DNA of 64,000 bases from Rhizobium sp. 9140 (GTDB lineage: Bacteria > Pseudomonadota > Alphaproteobacteria > Rhizobiales > Rhizobiaceae), in contig NZ_FJUR01000001.1 of assembly GCF_900067135.1 (NCBI RefSeq), positions 933,501-997,500 on the forward strand, given 5' to 3'. Both the position numbers and the translations under genes were made by a program. Shown here one piece after another: positions 1 to 8,658 of the stretch (the stretch's first letter is position 1; each line of letters starts with the position of its first letter). Below the pieces are notes generated by a model that was not told the DNA's origin, did no database searches, and saw nothing but the letters and a program-made list of their open reading frames with translations.

Positions 1-755
1 ATCTCGAAATCATTCAGGAGCGGCTGGAGCGCGAGTTCGACCTCGACCTGATCGCGACGGCCCCCTCCGTGGTCTACAAGCTGACGATGACGGACGGTTC
101 GGAGAAGGAACTGCACAACCCGGCCGATATGCCGGATCCGGTGCGGATATCCGAGATCCACGAGCCCTGGATCAAGGCGACGATCCTCACGCCCGACGAT
201 TATCTCGGCGGCATTCTCAAGCTTTGCCAGGACCGTCGCGGCGTGCAGACGGAGCTGACCTATGTCGGCAAGCGCGCCATGTTGACCTATGAGCTGCCGC
301 TCAACGAAGTCGTGTTCGACTTCTACGACCGGCTGAAGTCGATTTCCAAGGGTTATGCCTCGTTCGACTACCATCTCGACGGCTACAAGGAGGGCAACCT
401 CGTGAAGATGTCCATCATGGTCAATGGCGAGCCGGTCGATGCGCTCTCCATGCTCGTGCACCGCTCGGCGGCCGAAAAGCGCGGCCGCGACATGTGCGAG
501 AAGCTGAAGGACCTGATCCCGCGGCACATGTTCAAGATCCCGATCCAGGCGGCCATCGGCGGCAACGTGATTGCCCGCGAGACGATCTCGGCCATGCGCA
601 AGGACGTGACGGCGAAGTGCTATGGCGGCGACGCCAGCCGCAAGCGCAAGCTGCTCGACAAGCAGAAGGCCGGCAAGAAGCGCATGCGCCAGTTCGGCAA
701 GGTCGATATCCCGCAGGAAGCCTTTATCGCCGCTCTGAAGATGAGCGACGAATAA
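1..755 (+). CDS. lepA: Elongation factor 4 (LepA), C-terminal part
   Basis: The gene enters from the left edge, with the first complete codon at base 3, so about 251 C-terminal residues of a protein of about 600 are present. LepA is a ribosome-associated translational GTPase that acts on stalled or mis-translocated ribosomes. The visible part covers the EF-G-like domains and the LepA-specific C-terminal domain: a stretch around [11 protein letters not shown], the segment SMLVHR, and the lysine/arginine-rich end followed by VDIPQEAF. The GTPase domain lies outside the window. A hairpin terminator follows 15 bases after the stop. The last 48 bp of this coding sequence are repeated at 1295-1342. 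The family call is secure. Confidence 0.97.
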   Translation, partial: LEIIQERLEREFDLDLIATAPSVVYKLTMTDGSEKELHNPADMPDPVRISEIHEPWIKATILTPDDYLGGILKLCQDRRGVQTELTYVGKRAMLTYELPLNEVVFDFYDRLKSISKGYASFDYHLDGYKEGNLVKMSIMVNGEPVDALSMLVHRSAAEKRGRDMCEKLKDLIPRHMFKIPIQAAIGGNVIARETISAMRKDVTAKCYGGDASRKRKLLDKQKAGKKRMRQFGKVDIPQEAFIAALKMSDE

Positions 756-770
756 TGTCTTGAGATGCAG

Positions 771-818
771 CCGGTGCGGTGCCGAACTCTCGGCGGCGCA
801 TCGGTTATGTCTTTTTTA
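771..818 (+). terminator. Rho-independent terminator of lepA
   Basis: A 15-bp stem (771-785 with 790-804, one mismatch and two G-T pairs) closes a 4-base loop and is followed by a T-rich run at 811-818. It lies directly behind the lepA stop codon. Confidence 0.8.
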
Positions 819-902
819 ATCTGCTTTCCTGAGTTGCGAATTTTGTTGTAGATCCTTCTCACGGAGGACGGCACCCGGCCGTATCCGAAGGGAGGATATG
901 AC

Positions 903-1277
903 ATGCATAGGTTCAAGATCCTGAAAGCCGCCAGCGGCCAGTTCCGCGTTCAGTTCCTTTACAATGCCGAGGTCATGGTCTGGTCGGAGAACTACGCTTC
1001 AAAAGCCAGCGCCAAAAACTGCATCGACTCCATCCAGAAGAATGCCCCGGGCGCGTCGACGGTCGATCTGACCAAGGATGAAACCGGCTCCGGATATCGT
1101 TTCGAGATCGTCGAGAACAAGGGCGGCGAGCACTTCGTCCGCTTCAAGGCGGCAAACGGCGAGCCCATGGTCCAGTCCGAAGCCTACGCCTCAAAGGCGA
1201 GCGCCCGGAACTGCATCGAATCCGTCAAGAAAAACGCGCCGGATGCACCTGTCGAGGACGAGACGGTCACGGCTTGA
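903..1277 (+). CDS. YegP/UPF0339 family protein with two DUF1508 repeats
   Basis: A 124-residue protein made of two tandem copies of the short DUF1508 unit (about residues 3-52 and 59-108). Each copy has the pattern F-x-I followed by a YASKASA(K/R)NCI element. YegP-like proteins are small beta-rich proteins, usually of about 110 residues, widespread in proteobacteria and without a settled biochemical role. The ATG at 903 follows a purine-rich GGGAGGAT. The gene stands alone between the lepA terminator and a duplicated lepA fragment, which suggests it arrived or was rearranged as a unit. Family membership is clear; function is unknown. Confidence 0.88.
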   Translation: MHRFKILKAASGQFRVQFLYNAEVMVWSENYASKASAKNCIDSIQKNAPGASTVDLTKDETGSGYRFEIVENKGGEHFVRFKAANGEPMVQSEAYASKASARNCIESVKKNAPDAPVEDETVTA

Positions 1278-1470
1278 AGCCGCACGACGCGCAGGCGCCG
1301 GTTCGGCAAGGTCGATATCCCGCAGGAAGCCCTTATCGCCGCGGGTATGCGTGACGGATCGTCTCTTTCAATCCGGGCGGGATGGTTTATCCTGTCGCTC
1401 TCGCCCGGAAGCGGCCTGCAAGTTTGGAAAAGAGGTGCAGGACGGCTCGGGAGCTATCGAGGATGCTTTC

Positions 1471-1701
1471 ATGTCGCAAACTGCCCGCATACGGCCCGAC
1501 GTCTCGCTCGATGAAAAACTCGTTGCCGACGCGCTGGAACTGAATATCGACATATCGAGCGCGGCTGCCGACGGCATCGCCAGGGCGGTCAAGGCCGAAC
1601 GGGAACGGCTGTGGCTGATCGAGAACGCCGAGGCTTTCCGAGCCGAGAGAGAATATATCGAAAAGCACGGGCTGCCGTTGGCGAAGTATCGCCAATTCTG
1701 A
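1471..1701 (+). CDS. ccdA: CcdA-family antitoxin
   Basis: A 76-residue protein beginning MSQTARIRPDVSLD and ending LPLAKYRQF. It has the size and layout of CcdA: an N-terminal ribbon-helix-helix DNA-binding part with a disordered C-terminal tail that wraps and neutralises the toxin. The tail contains the ERLWLIENAEAF pattern typical of chromosomal CcdA homologues. GAGG precedes the ATG at 1471. The stop overlaps the start of the next gene (TGATG at 1699-1703), so the two are translationally coupled. By analogy, CcdA should also autorepress the pair. A longer frame runs upstream but is not supported by a ribosome site. Confidence 0.85.
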   Translation: MSQTARIRPDVSLDEKLVADALELNIDISSAAADGIARAVKAERERLWLIENAEAFRAEREYIEKHGLPLAKYRQF

Positions 1702-2000
1702 TGGCACGCTTCCGTGTCTATGAACTGAAGTCTTCAGAGGTTTTCGCGCTGGATCTGCAGGCGGATCTCGTGGAGCTTTTGCCGACACGAGTCATGGCGC
1801 CGCTCTATCCACTAACGACGATGACTTGGGCCTTCAGTCGCTTGAACCCACGTTTTGTGATCGACGGGCAAGCGTATTCCATGGCAACGCAAAGGATGTC
1901 GGCTGTGGATCAGCGAGATATCGGTCGAGAGGTTGCGAACCTATCCTCCCGTTCCGACGATATCACAGCCGCCCTCGATTTCCTCTTCCAGGGCTTCTGA
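1701..2000 (+). CDS. ccdB: CcdB-family toxin (DNA gyrase poison)
   Basis: A 99-residue protein, the usual CcdB size of about 100, directly behind the antitoxin with a one-base overlap. CcdB poisons DNA gyrase by trapping the GyrA-DNA cleavage complex. Visible family features are the N-terminal MARFRVYEL strand, the LVELLPTRVMAPLYP segment, and the C-terminal ALDFLFQGF; in F-plasmid CcdB the last residues (W-G-I) are the gyrase-contact residues, and here they are Q-G-F. The reading frame is intact. Whether it is active cannot be judged from sequence. Confidence 0.87.
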   Translation: MARFRVYELKSSEVFALDLQADLVELLPTRVMAPLYPLTTMTWAFSRLNPRFVIDGQAYSMATQRMSAVDQRDIGREVANLSSRSDDITAALDFLFQGF

Positions 2001-2003
2001 TCG

Positions 2004-2462
2004 TCACCCTTCCGCGTGATAGGCAGCGATCAGTCGCTCGAAATCCTCCATCGGCGGAAAACGCTCGTAGCTATGGGCGGCACCCGTCTCGGCAAAGTCG
2101 AGCTTCTCGCAGGTATAGGTCTCGATGAAGGGGCGATACCAGGTGATATCATCCAGCATGGTCGCGCGGACATTCACCATATCCGGCAGGCCCTCGATCC
2201 GCGTGAACAGCCAGCTCAGGCAATGCGGACAGCAAAAGTGATGCAGCATCTCGCTATGAAGGCCGCCGATGACGGGCTCGCCCTGCGTGACGGAAAAGCC
2301 TGTCGCCGGAACGGCCGCGCTCAACGAATAAGGTCCGGCCGTCATTTTCTGGCAGCCTGTACAATGGCACGCCATGGTCAGGATCGGCTCGGCCATGATG
2401 CGCAGGCGGACCTCGCCGCAACGGCAGGCGCCCGTCAGAGGCAGGGATGGTGAAACCGTCAT
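2004..2462 (-). CDS. GFA-family (CENP-V/GFA domain) zinc protein
   Basis: A 152-residue protein with the cysteine pattern of the glutathione-dependent formaldehyde-activating (GFA) family: GACRCGEVR near residue 13, ACHCTGCQK near residue 33, and CCPHC near residue 78. These cysteines bind structural and exchangeable zinc. Most GFA-family members have no proven substrate, so formaldehyde activation should not be assumed. The gene starts only 10 bp behind the pentapeptide-repeat gene on the same strand, so the two are probably cotranscribed. It converges with ccdB across 3 bp. Confidence 0.88.
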   Translation of the reverse strand: MTVSPSLPLTGACRCGEVRLRIMAEPILTMACHCTGCQKMTAGPYSLSAAVPATGFSVTQGEPVIGGLHSEMLHHFCCPHCLSWLFTRIEGLPDMVNVRATMLDDITWYRPFIETYTCEKLDFAETGAAHSYERFPPMEDFERLIAAYHAEG

Positions 2463-2472
2463 TCCAATTTCC

Positions 2473-3201
2473 TCAATCGTGCTTGCAGGGCCAGTTCGGC
2501 GGCGGCGTCAGTCCCGCCGGAAGCTTCGTCGTGCCGTCGCCGCAGGCGAGTGCGATCTGCTCCTGTTTCAGGCCGGTCGCCGCCGACAGGTCCAGCCCTT
2601 CGACGCGGGTGAGGAACAGGAATGCCTCGTCGAAGGCGATCGGGCCATTGAACGTCACACCGGTCAGCTTGGCGCGGGCGAGGTTGGCGAGCGAGAAGCG
2701 CGTGCCGGTAATGGTCGATTTCGAGAAGTTGACCCGGGAAAGCTCGGCCTTGCTGAAATCCGCTCCGGTCAGATCGGCTTCCGTCATATTCGTGCGCTGA
2801 AGTTCGGCTCCGGCGAAGGACGCTCCGGCCGCCTTGATGCCGGAAAAGTTGGAGCGATAGGCTTCGATCCGTGAAAAGTTCGCCTTCTCGGCCATGGCGC
2901 CGCTCAGCGACGCGCGGATCAGCGTGGCTTTTTCGAGGTTCGCCTCGGTCAGATCCGAGCTCCCGAGGTCGGTGGCCGAGAGGTTCGCGCCCGCAAGAAC
3001 GGCCTTGGTCAGGGTGCTGGAGGGCAGCATCAGGTTGGCCTTGCTGCAGCCGCTCCAGTCGATCCCGGCATTGGGCGTCGCCTCGCAATCCGCCGCTTCG
3101 ACCCGGCCGGCCGTACCGGAAAGGCTCACAGCTGCAATGAGCGCGCAAAGGCCTGCAACCGGCAAGCTGAAGCCCAGAAAAGCTTTTGCGCGGAGATCCA
3201 T
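2473..3201 (-). CDS. Exported pentapeptide-repeat protein
   Basis: From the ATG at 3201 this is 242 residues. A hydrophobic N-terminal segment (about residues 5-30, ending near GRVEAADC) looks like a signal peptide. It is followed by about 25 pentapeptide repeats of the A(D/N)LXX kind (for example KANL, AGANL, TEANL, TGADF, SLANL), which build a right-handed quadrilateral beta-helix. The C-terminal tail contains NGPIAFDEAFL and a final WPCKHD. The family ranges from gyrase-protecting proteins to unknown functions; export argues against gyrase protection here. In-frame ATGs exist further upstream (up to 3327), but the signal peptide favours the shorter form. Confidence 0.8.
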   Translation of the reverse strand: MDLRAKAFLGFSLPVAGLCALIAAVSLSGTAGRVEAADCEATPNAGIDWSGCSKANLMLPSSTLTKAVLAGANLSATDLGSSDLTEANLEKATLIRASLSGAMAEKANFSRIEAYRSNFSGIKAAGASFAGAELQRTNMTEADLTGADFSKAELSRVNFSKSTITGTRFSLANLARAKLTGVTFNGPIAFDEAFLFLTRVEGLDLSAATGLKQEQIALACGDGTTKLPAGLTPPPNWPCKHD

Positions 3202-3429
3202 CCGATCAAGAAGGGATGATGTCGGGGGCCGGCCGATGGTGTTCGTCATTTCCATGCACGCCGGAAGCCAGCGCGTCCTCCATGTATTCATGATGACCAT
3301 ACTAGGGGCAAGGGCTCCGTGCTGCAATGGTCGGTAGGCCCAACGTTGCGTTTGACGAACGCCTCCAAGTCGAGGTCAAGGCAGTCACGCGACCGGCCCG
3401 ACTATTCGAAAACGGTACGAACCAGAGCG

Positions 3430-4170
3430 TCAGGCCGCATCCACTCCTGCGGCCGTCACAGCCTGCGCCACAACGATCGCGCGGACCCAGGCGCGCGCGA
3501 GCGCCAGCCCCGCCGCGTCCGAGGCCGCACCGTATTGCGCTTCAAGGTCTGCGGAGCGGGAGAGCCAGTCAGGGTCGATCCCGTCGATCTGGTCCTTGTA
3601 GATCTCTTTCCATCTTGCGATGACGGCCGTTCCCGCCTCGAAGTGGAACTGCATCCCGTAGCTCGCCCGGCCGATGCGGAAGGCCTGTAGCGGAACCGCG
3701 TCGTTGCTCGCCAGAACCTCCGCCGCCGAGGGTAGGGTGAAGGTGTCGGAATGCCACTGGAAGGCCGGAAAGCGTGCGCCGGCCGCAGACAGAACCGGGT
3801 CAACCTGCCCCGCCGCCGTCAGGGCGATCTCCTGCCAGCCGAACTCGCGCGATGCGCCGAGACGATTGTCGCCGCCATGCGCCCGGGCGAGAAGCTGGCT
3901 GCCGAGGCAGATGCCCAGCACCGCGCGGTCCGTTTCCGCAAAACGGCGCATCAGATCGCAAAGCGTCGGCAGATAGGGGTGGAGCGCATCGTCGCGCGCG
4001 CTCTGCTCCCCGCCCAGCACCACCATCGCATCGTAAGGCTCCGGCTCTGCCGGCAGGCCTTCGCCGGCATAGGCCTTGCGGACATCGAGACGCGCGCCCG
4101 CTTCCGCCAGCGCGATACCGACGAGACCGAGATCCGAATGGGGCATGTTTTCGATGACGAGGACGTGCAT
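3430..4170 (-). CDS. Class I glutamine amidotransferase-like protein
   Basis: A 246-residue stand-alone class I GATase domain of the type annotated as GMP-synthase-like. The nucleophile elbow is GICLGSQL (cysteine near residue 87). The histidine of the triad lies in GMQFHFEAG (near residue 177), and FQWHSDTF is also typical. Such proteins hydrolyse glutamine or related gamma-glutamyl compounds, but no synthetase partner lies next to it. The start at 4170 is preceded by GGAG; an upstream in-frame ATG at 4209 lacks this. It is divergent from rbfA. Substrate unknown. Confidence 0.87.
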   Translation of the reverse strand: MHVLVIENMPHSDLGLVGIALAEAGARLDVRKAYAGEGLPAEPEPYDAMVVLGGEQSARDDALHPYLPTLCDLMRRFAETDRAVLGICLGSQLLARAHGGDNRLGASREFGWQEIALTAAGQVDPVLSAAGARFPAFQWHSDTFTLPSAAEVLASNDAVPLQAFRIGRASYGMQFHFEAGTAVIARWKEIYKDQIDGIDPDWLSRSADLEAQYGAASDAAGLALARAWVRAIVVAQAVTAAGVDAA

Positions 4171-4348
4171 GGCGGCTCCGCAGGCTTGGCGTTGTCGGAT
4201 AGAGATCATGCGCGGCGGAGAGGTTCAAGAGGGTGGTACAAGCCCGCATTTGCGGGACTTTTGCGCGCCGAGTCTTGACCTTAAGCCGCGAAAGAGGCAT
4301 TGCACCGCCTCAATCGCGCCGAGATCGGCGCTCGATATTGGATACACC

Positions 4349-4762
4349 ATGGCCAAATCCACCTCTTCGGGCCGCACCCAGCGCATGCTGCGGGTCGGCG
4401 AACAAGTCCGCGCAGCCCTGGTTCAGGTTCTGCAGCGGGGAGAGGTGCGCGATGCGCTGATCGAAAGTACTGTGATCTCGATCTCGGAAGTCCGCATGTC
4501 TACCGACCTTAAGGTGGCCACGGCCTATGTGACGCCGCTCGGCGTCGCCGATCACGCCGGCATCGTAGACGCGCTGAACCGGCATGCCAAATTCCTGCGG
4601 GGCCGCCTGTCGCCGCATCTGCGCCAGATGAAGTATATGCCGGAAGTGCGCTTTGAGGACGATACGAGCTTCGACAACTACAAGAAGATCGATGATCTCC
4701 TGCGTTCGCCCGATGTCGCCCGCGACCTGGGGCCGAGTGACGACGAGGGCGATGAGCGCTAG
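4349..4762 (+). CDS. rbfA: Ribosome-binding factor A
   Basis: A 137-residue RbfA with a single KH-like domain (about residues 12-115). RbfA binds the 5' region of 16S rRNA on the immature 30S subunit and is needed for late maturation and cold adaptation. Recognisable segments are [24 protein letters not shown] and [13 protein letters not shown]. The start at 4349 gives [14 protein letters not shown]. It is followed by truB 95 bp downstream, the standard order. infB, often nearby in other bacteria, is not immediately upstream, where a divergent amidotransferase gene sits instead. Confidence 0.96.
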   Translation: MAKSTSSGRTQRMLRVGEQVRAALVQVLQRGEVRDALIESTVISISEVRMSTDLKVATAYVTPLGVADHAGIVDALNRHAKFLRGRLSPHLRQMKYMPEVRFEDDTSFDNYKKIDDLLRSPDVARDLGPSDDEGDER

Positions 4763-4857
4763 AGCGCCATCCGTCCTCCATGACGCGATGTGCCTGAACA
4801 GGATGCGAGACCTTCGGGTTTCCACGAAACCGACACAAATATTGGAACGACAAGACG

Positions 4858-5793
4858 ATGGGTAAACCGCGCAAACCAAAAGGGCGGCCGGTCTCCGGCT
4901 GGCTGATCCTCGACAAACCGCTGGATTTCGGATCGACGGAGGCCGTCTCCAAGATCAAGTGGCTTTTCAAGGCGCAGAAGGCGGGACACGCCGGCACGCT
5001 CGATCCGTTGGCCTCCGGCATGCTGCCGATCGCGCTGGGAGATGCCACGAAGACCGTGCCCTACGTGATGGACGGGCGCAAGATCTACGAATTCACCGTC
5101 GCCTGGGGCGAAGAGCGCACGACCGACGATCTGGAAGGCGCGGTTGTCCAATCCTCCGAGAGCCGCCCGAGCGAGGAGGACGTCCGCGCCCTCCTGCCGA
5201 ATTATACTGGCGTCATCGAGCAGGTCCCGCCGCAATTCTCCGCCATCAAGATCGCCGGCGAACGCGCCTACGATCTGGCGCGCGGCGGCGAGGTGCTTGA
5301 TATTCCGTCGCGCGAAGTGGAGATTTTCCGCCTGTCGCTGCTCGGCTGCACGCCCCATCTCGCGCATTTCGAGATCGAGTGCGGCAAGGGTACCTATGTC
5401 CGCTCGCTCGCGCGCGATTTCGGCCGCGATCTCGGCTGCTTCGGTCACATCGCCTCGCTGCGCCGCTCCTTTGTCGCGCCCTTTGCCGAGGAGAAGATGG
5501 TGCCGCTGTCGCAACTGACGGCGCTCGAAGCCATCGAGAGCGACGAGGACCGGCTGGCGGCGCTCGACGCGTTCCTGATCGACACGGGTGAGGCCCTGTC
5601 GAACCTGCCGCATATCGCCATCAGCGAGGATCAGGCGCACCGCATCCGCATGGGCAACCCGATCATCCTGCGCGGTCGCGATGCGCCGCTCGCCGAAGAC
5701 GAGGCCTATGCCACCGTTCGCGGCCGGCTGGTGGCCATCGGCGAGATTGGCGAAGGCGAATTCCGTCCCAAACGCGTCTTCAACACCGACTGA
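4858..5793 (+). CDS. truB: tRNA pseudouridine(55) synthase TruB
   Basis: A 311-residue TruB that makes pseudouridine at position 55 in the T-loop of tRNAs. The catalytic aspartate is D49 in [12 protein letters not shown]. Other family segments are [13 protein letters not shown] at the N-terminus, [10 protein letters not shown], and [14 protein letters not shown]. The C-terminal extension carries a PUA-like module. Length and motifs are complete. It is followed by a short repeat tract and a sensor kinase rather than directly by rpsO. Confidence 0.97.
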   Translation: MGKPRKPKGRPVSGWLILDKPLDFGSTEAVSKIKWLFKAQKAGHAGTLDPLASGMLPIALGDATKTVPYVMDGRKIYEFTVAWGEERTTDDLEGAVVQSSESRPSEEDVRALLPNYTGVIEQVPPQFSAIKIAGERAYDLARGGEVLDIPSREVEIFRLSLLGCTPHLAHFEIECGKGTYVRSLARDFGRDLGCFGHIASLRRSFVAPFAEEKMVPLSQLTALEAIESDEDRLAALDAFLIDTGEALSNLPHIAISEDQAHRIRMGNPIILRGRDAPLAEDEAYATVRGRLVAIGEIGEGEFRPKRVFNTD

Positions 5794-5812
5794 CCCGGCC
5801 CTTCGCCGGCCT

Positions 5813-5865
5813 TTATCTGGCCCGCACTTTGGCCCGCACCTTTGGCCCGCACTTGGCCCAGACCG
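5813..5865. repeat. Short tandem repeat of a GGCCCGCAC unit
   Basis: Directly behind truB the element GGCCCGCAC occurs three times, plus a degenerate fourth copy (GGCCCAGAC), at spacings of about 11-13 bp. The copies are separated by T-rich linkers. The tract keeps frames open, so the sensor-kinase frame can be extended artificially to 5829. Confidence 0.75.
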
Positions 5866-6068
5866 TCCGCTTCCGCGCGCACCAAGCCCGTGTCCTTCCA
5901 AACAGGGCGCGGGCATGGTGTAGTGGCGTGATTCGGGGCGTCGGCCTTCCCGGCCGGAAACGCCTTCCGGGTGAGGAGCGAGCCGGCGATCGTCGTCCGG
6001 AGCGGGGTCGAAAGGCGGCGCCTCCAGCGTGTCCAGACGGAGACGCGGCGCTGCGGGGGCGAGGGATC

Positions 6069-7814
6069 TTGGGTGTTGGGCTGAACAGAGGCTTGCGCCA
6101 ACGAACCATCAGCGGGCTTTCGGGCCTGCGCAAACGCCTGCGCCGTCCTCTGGCCTTCTATCTCGCCGCCTTGCTGCTGGTGGCGATCATCCCGTCCTTC
6201 CTCTTTTCCATGGTGGTGCTGAAGCGCAGCATGGACGATCAGGAGCGCGTGGTCACCGCACTTCTGAAAGCCTCGACCGGCTCGGTGACGCGCGCCGTGG
6301 AGCGCGAGGTCGACGGCATGCTGACCACGCTGCGCGTGCTCGCCGCCACCCGGTCGCTCGAAAACGACGATCTCGGCGCCTTCTACCGGCGCGCCTCTTC
6401 GGCGCTTGCCGGCACGGGCATGAACCTCCTGATTATCGACCGCAGCTACCAGCAGTTGCTCAACACGCGCATTCCCTTCGGCCAGCCGCTCGGCCGCGCG
6501 TCCGATCCGGTCTCGGTCGATCAGGCGTTTCGAAGCGGCGTGCCCCTCGTCTCGCCGGTGTTCTTCGGGCGCACGGCGCAAACGTGGGTGTTCAACGTCT
6601 ACCTCCCCGTCTTCTCGGCCGACCGGCGCGGCGACTATCTGATGACGCTGACGCGCGATGCGGTGTCGCTGGAGCGCTCGATCGGTCGTGATGTGCTGTC
6701 ACCCGGCTGGAACGCCGCGATCATCGACGGGGCCGGCGATGTCGTGGCCGCCTCGGATCCGAAGGTCGAGCCCGGCAACCCGTTCTTCATGTCCATCGTG
6801 CCCTCCTTGCGTGTCGGCGTGGGCGAAGCGGACGAGGGTGGCACCCGCTACCGAACCGTCACGGAGTTCTCCGTGCTCAGCGGCTGGAAGATCGTCGCCT
6901 GGGCCAAAGCTTCCGATGTCGAAGCGGCCGCGCGTCGCTCCTATGCCTGGCTGGCCGGCGGTGCGCTGGTGTTCGCCGCCATTGCGCTTGGCATTTCGCT
7001 CGCCATCGCGCGTATGATGAGCCGGGGCGTGCGCCTGCTGGCGGACGACGCCCGCAGGCTCGGGCAGGGCAAGCCGGTCGCCCTGCGTCCGCATATGGTG
7101 GAGGAGGTGACGATCGTCTCGACCGCCCTTTCGGAAGCCGCGGAAGAACGGGCGCGGGCCGAGGCGGAAATCCGCTTCCTGATGCGCGAGGTGGCGCACC
7201 GTTCCAAGAACCAGTTGAGCGTCATCCAGTCCATGCTGAGCCAGTCCATGCCCAGCCAGTCTGGCGCATCGCCGGAAAGCCGGCAGGATTTCGTGGAAAG
7301 CTTCCGCCGCCGCGTCGCAGGCCTTGCACGTTCCACCGACCTGATGATCGCGAATGCGGCGCAGGGCATCGACATGGACGAGCTGGCGCACAATCAACTG
7401 CAGCCCTTCATCCCCGATGACGGCGATCGTTTCCACATCTCCGGCCCGCCGGTGCGGCTCGATACGCAGGTGTCGCAGACGCTGGGAATGGCGCTGCACG
7501 AGCTTGCCACCAACGCCACAAAATACGGCGCCCTCGCCAATGCGTACGGCCGGGTCGATCTCTTCTGGACCCTTGAGGAGGGTACGTTCCGCCTCGTCTG
7601 GCGCGAGAGCCTCGCCGACCTGACGCCGGAGATGCGGGCGCCCGGCCGCAAGGGCTTCGGCACGCTCGTGCTGGAGCGCATGCTCGGCATGTCGCTCGAC
7701 GCGCGGCTGCAGCGGCTGATGCACGAGGACGGTATCGAGTGGCGGGTGGAGATCGACAGCGCCCGGCTGAACACGCCCGCACCCGGCGGCGGCAAGGACG
7801 CGGCGGCAGAGTAG
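6069..7814 (+). CDS. Membrane sensor histidine kinase, HWE/HisKA_2 type
   Basis: About 581 residues from a TTG at 6069. Order: TM helix 1 (about 28-50), a periplasmic sensing domain of about 240 residues resembling a double Cache fold, TM helix 2 (about 295-315), a HAMP-like linker, then the kinase. The H-box is MREVAHRSKNQ with the phospho-acceptor histidine near residue 377. The N-box is ALHELATNATKYGALAN and the G-box GFGTLVLERM, the layout of the HWE/HisKA_2 family that is abundant in Rhizobiales. No response regulator is adjacent, so it may feed the general-stress or another remote pathway. The start is uncertain: no in-frame ATG precedes TM1, and the frame stays open back to 5829 through the repeat tract. 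Confidence 0.85.
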   Translation: MGVGLNRGLRQRTISGLSGLRKRLRRPLAFYLAALLLVAIIPSFLFSMVVLKRSMDDQERVVTALLKASTGSVTRAVEREVDGMLTTLRVLAATRSLENDDLGAFYRRASSALAGTGMNLLIIDRSYQQLLNTRIPFGQPLGRASDPVSVDQAFRSGVPLVSPVFFGRTAQTWVFNVYLPVFSADRRGDYLMTLTRDAVSLERSIGRDVLSPGWNAAIIDGAGDVVAASDPKVEPGNPFFMSIVPSLRVGVGEADEGGTRYRTVTEFSVLSGWKIVAWAKASDVEAAARRSYAWLAGGALVFAAIALGISLAIARMMSRGVRLLADDARRLGQGKPVALRPHMVEEVTIVSTALSEAAEERARAEAEIRFLMREVAHRSKNQLSVIQSMLSQSMPSQSGASPESRQDFVESFRRRVAGLARSTDLMIANAAQGIDMDELAHNQLQPFIPDDGDRFHISGPPVRLDTQVSQTLGMALHELATNATKYGALANAYGRVDLFWTLEEGTFRLVWRESLADLTPEMRAPGRKGFGTLVLERMLGMSLDARLQRLMHEDGIEWRVEIDSARLNTPAPGGGKDAAAE

Positions 7815-7828
7815 GGCAGGGACACGCC

Positions 7829-7937
7829 CGGCCCGGCTGTCCTCGGGCCGGCTGTCCTCGGGCCGGCTGTCCTCGGGCGGGCTGTCCTCGGGCGGGCTGT
7901 CCTCGGGCGGGCTGTCCTTGGGCCGGCTGTCCTTGGG
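7829..7937. repeat. 15-bp minisatellite, seven copies
   Basis: A GGCTGTCC core recurs at exactly 15-bp intervals, starting at 7835, 7850, 7865, 7880, 7895, 7910 and 7925. The linker is CTCGGGC(C/G)G or TTGGGCCG. The array lies 14-20 bp after the sensor-kinase stop and before the rpsO leader. Because 15 is a multiple of three, it keeps several frames open on both strands. I see no evidence that any of these is a gene. Confidence 0.93.
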
Positions 7938-8094
7938 AATGCGGCTCTTTCCTTTCTGTCACGAATGCTTTATAGGCACCGCCAGCATAAGAACGGGCTT
8001 TAACGTGCCCGTCTCCTTCTGCCTTCAAGGCCGCAGCTAGACGACATCCCGGCTGCCGGCGACCCGCAATCCTTAAAATCGAAAGGATCACACG

Positions 8095-8364
8095 ATGTCG
8101 ATCACTGCAGAACGCAAGACCCAGCTCATCAAGGAATACGCAACCGCCGAAGGCGACACCGGTTCTCCGGAAGTCCAGGTGGCTATCCTGACCGAGCGGA
8201 TCAACAACCTGACCGAACACTTCAAGGGCCACAAGAAGGACAACCACTCGCGTCGTGGCCTTCTCGCCATGGTTTCGAGCCGTCGTTCGCTTCTTGACTA
8301 CCTCAAGAAGAAGGAAGAGGCCCGCTACACCAAGCTGATCACTTCCCTCGGCATCCGCCGTTAA
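8095..8364 (+). CDS. rpsO: 30S ribosomal protein S15
   Basis: An 89-residue S15, the standard length. S15 binds the three-way junction of helices 20-22 of 16S rRNA and helps form the platform and the intersubunit bridge. The segments [30 protein letters not shown] and [10 protein letters not shown] are diagnostic. AAAGGATCACACG precedes the ATG. It is followed by a strong hairpin and then pnp, the usual order. Confidence 0.98.
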   Translation: MSITAERKTQLIKEYATAEGDTGSPEVQVAILTERINNLTEHFKGHKKDNHSRRGLLAMVSSRRSLLDYLKKKEEARYTKLITSLGIRR

Positions 8365-8372
8365 GATCGTTC

Positions 8373-8416
8373 CCGGCGGGCGGCGTCTTCAGACGCTCGC
8401 CCGCCGGCCTCTTTTT
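8373..8416 (+). terminator. Hairpin terminator/attenuator between rpsO and pnp
   Basis: A nearly perfect 16-bp stem, left arm 8373-8388 and right arm 8391-8407, with a 2-base loop and one bulged base, is followed by five Ts at 8412-8416. It sits 9 bases after the rpsO stop and about 240 bp ahead of pnp. pnp therefore probably relies on read-through or its own promoter; in enterobacteria this intergenic segment also carries RNase III control of pnp. Confidence 0.85.
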
Positions 8417-8658
8417 ACGGATGCGGTTTCCGCATCTCGACTGAAAGTCCACGAGCAGGCCGGACGTGCCGGACTGCAGAGCAACAGATGACCTGTCATG
8501 GGGCAGGATTGCAGGATGCTTCGGAGCCTCTTCAGGCTTCGTGAACCCGGAAGCCTCCCGTTGTCTTGCCCGTGATGCGTCGACCACGCAGGGCCGCCCG
8601 CGCCGTTCTTTACAAAGGCCTGCGGCGCGGCCTTGCCGCACAAATGTTAGGACAAGAT

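Larger units (their letters stand above)
686..1342. repeat. 48-bp direct repeat of the lepA 3' end flanking a YegP-like gene
   Basis: Bases 686-733, inside lepA, recur at 1295-1342 with only two differences (691/1300 and 723/1332), an offset of exactly 609 bp. The second copy lies just after the DUF1508 gene, is not attached to any lepA reading frame and encodes nothing obvious. It is therefore a duplicated gene fragment. The repeats enclose the lepA terminator and the whole DUF1508 gene. Confidence 0.92.

Noticed and set aside
7829..7937. A CRISPR array
   Set aside because: The 15-bp units are contiguous with no spacers and there are no cas genes.
7739..7975. A peptide with GCPRA repeats
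   Set aside because: Merely the translation of the 15-bp minisatellite.
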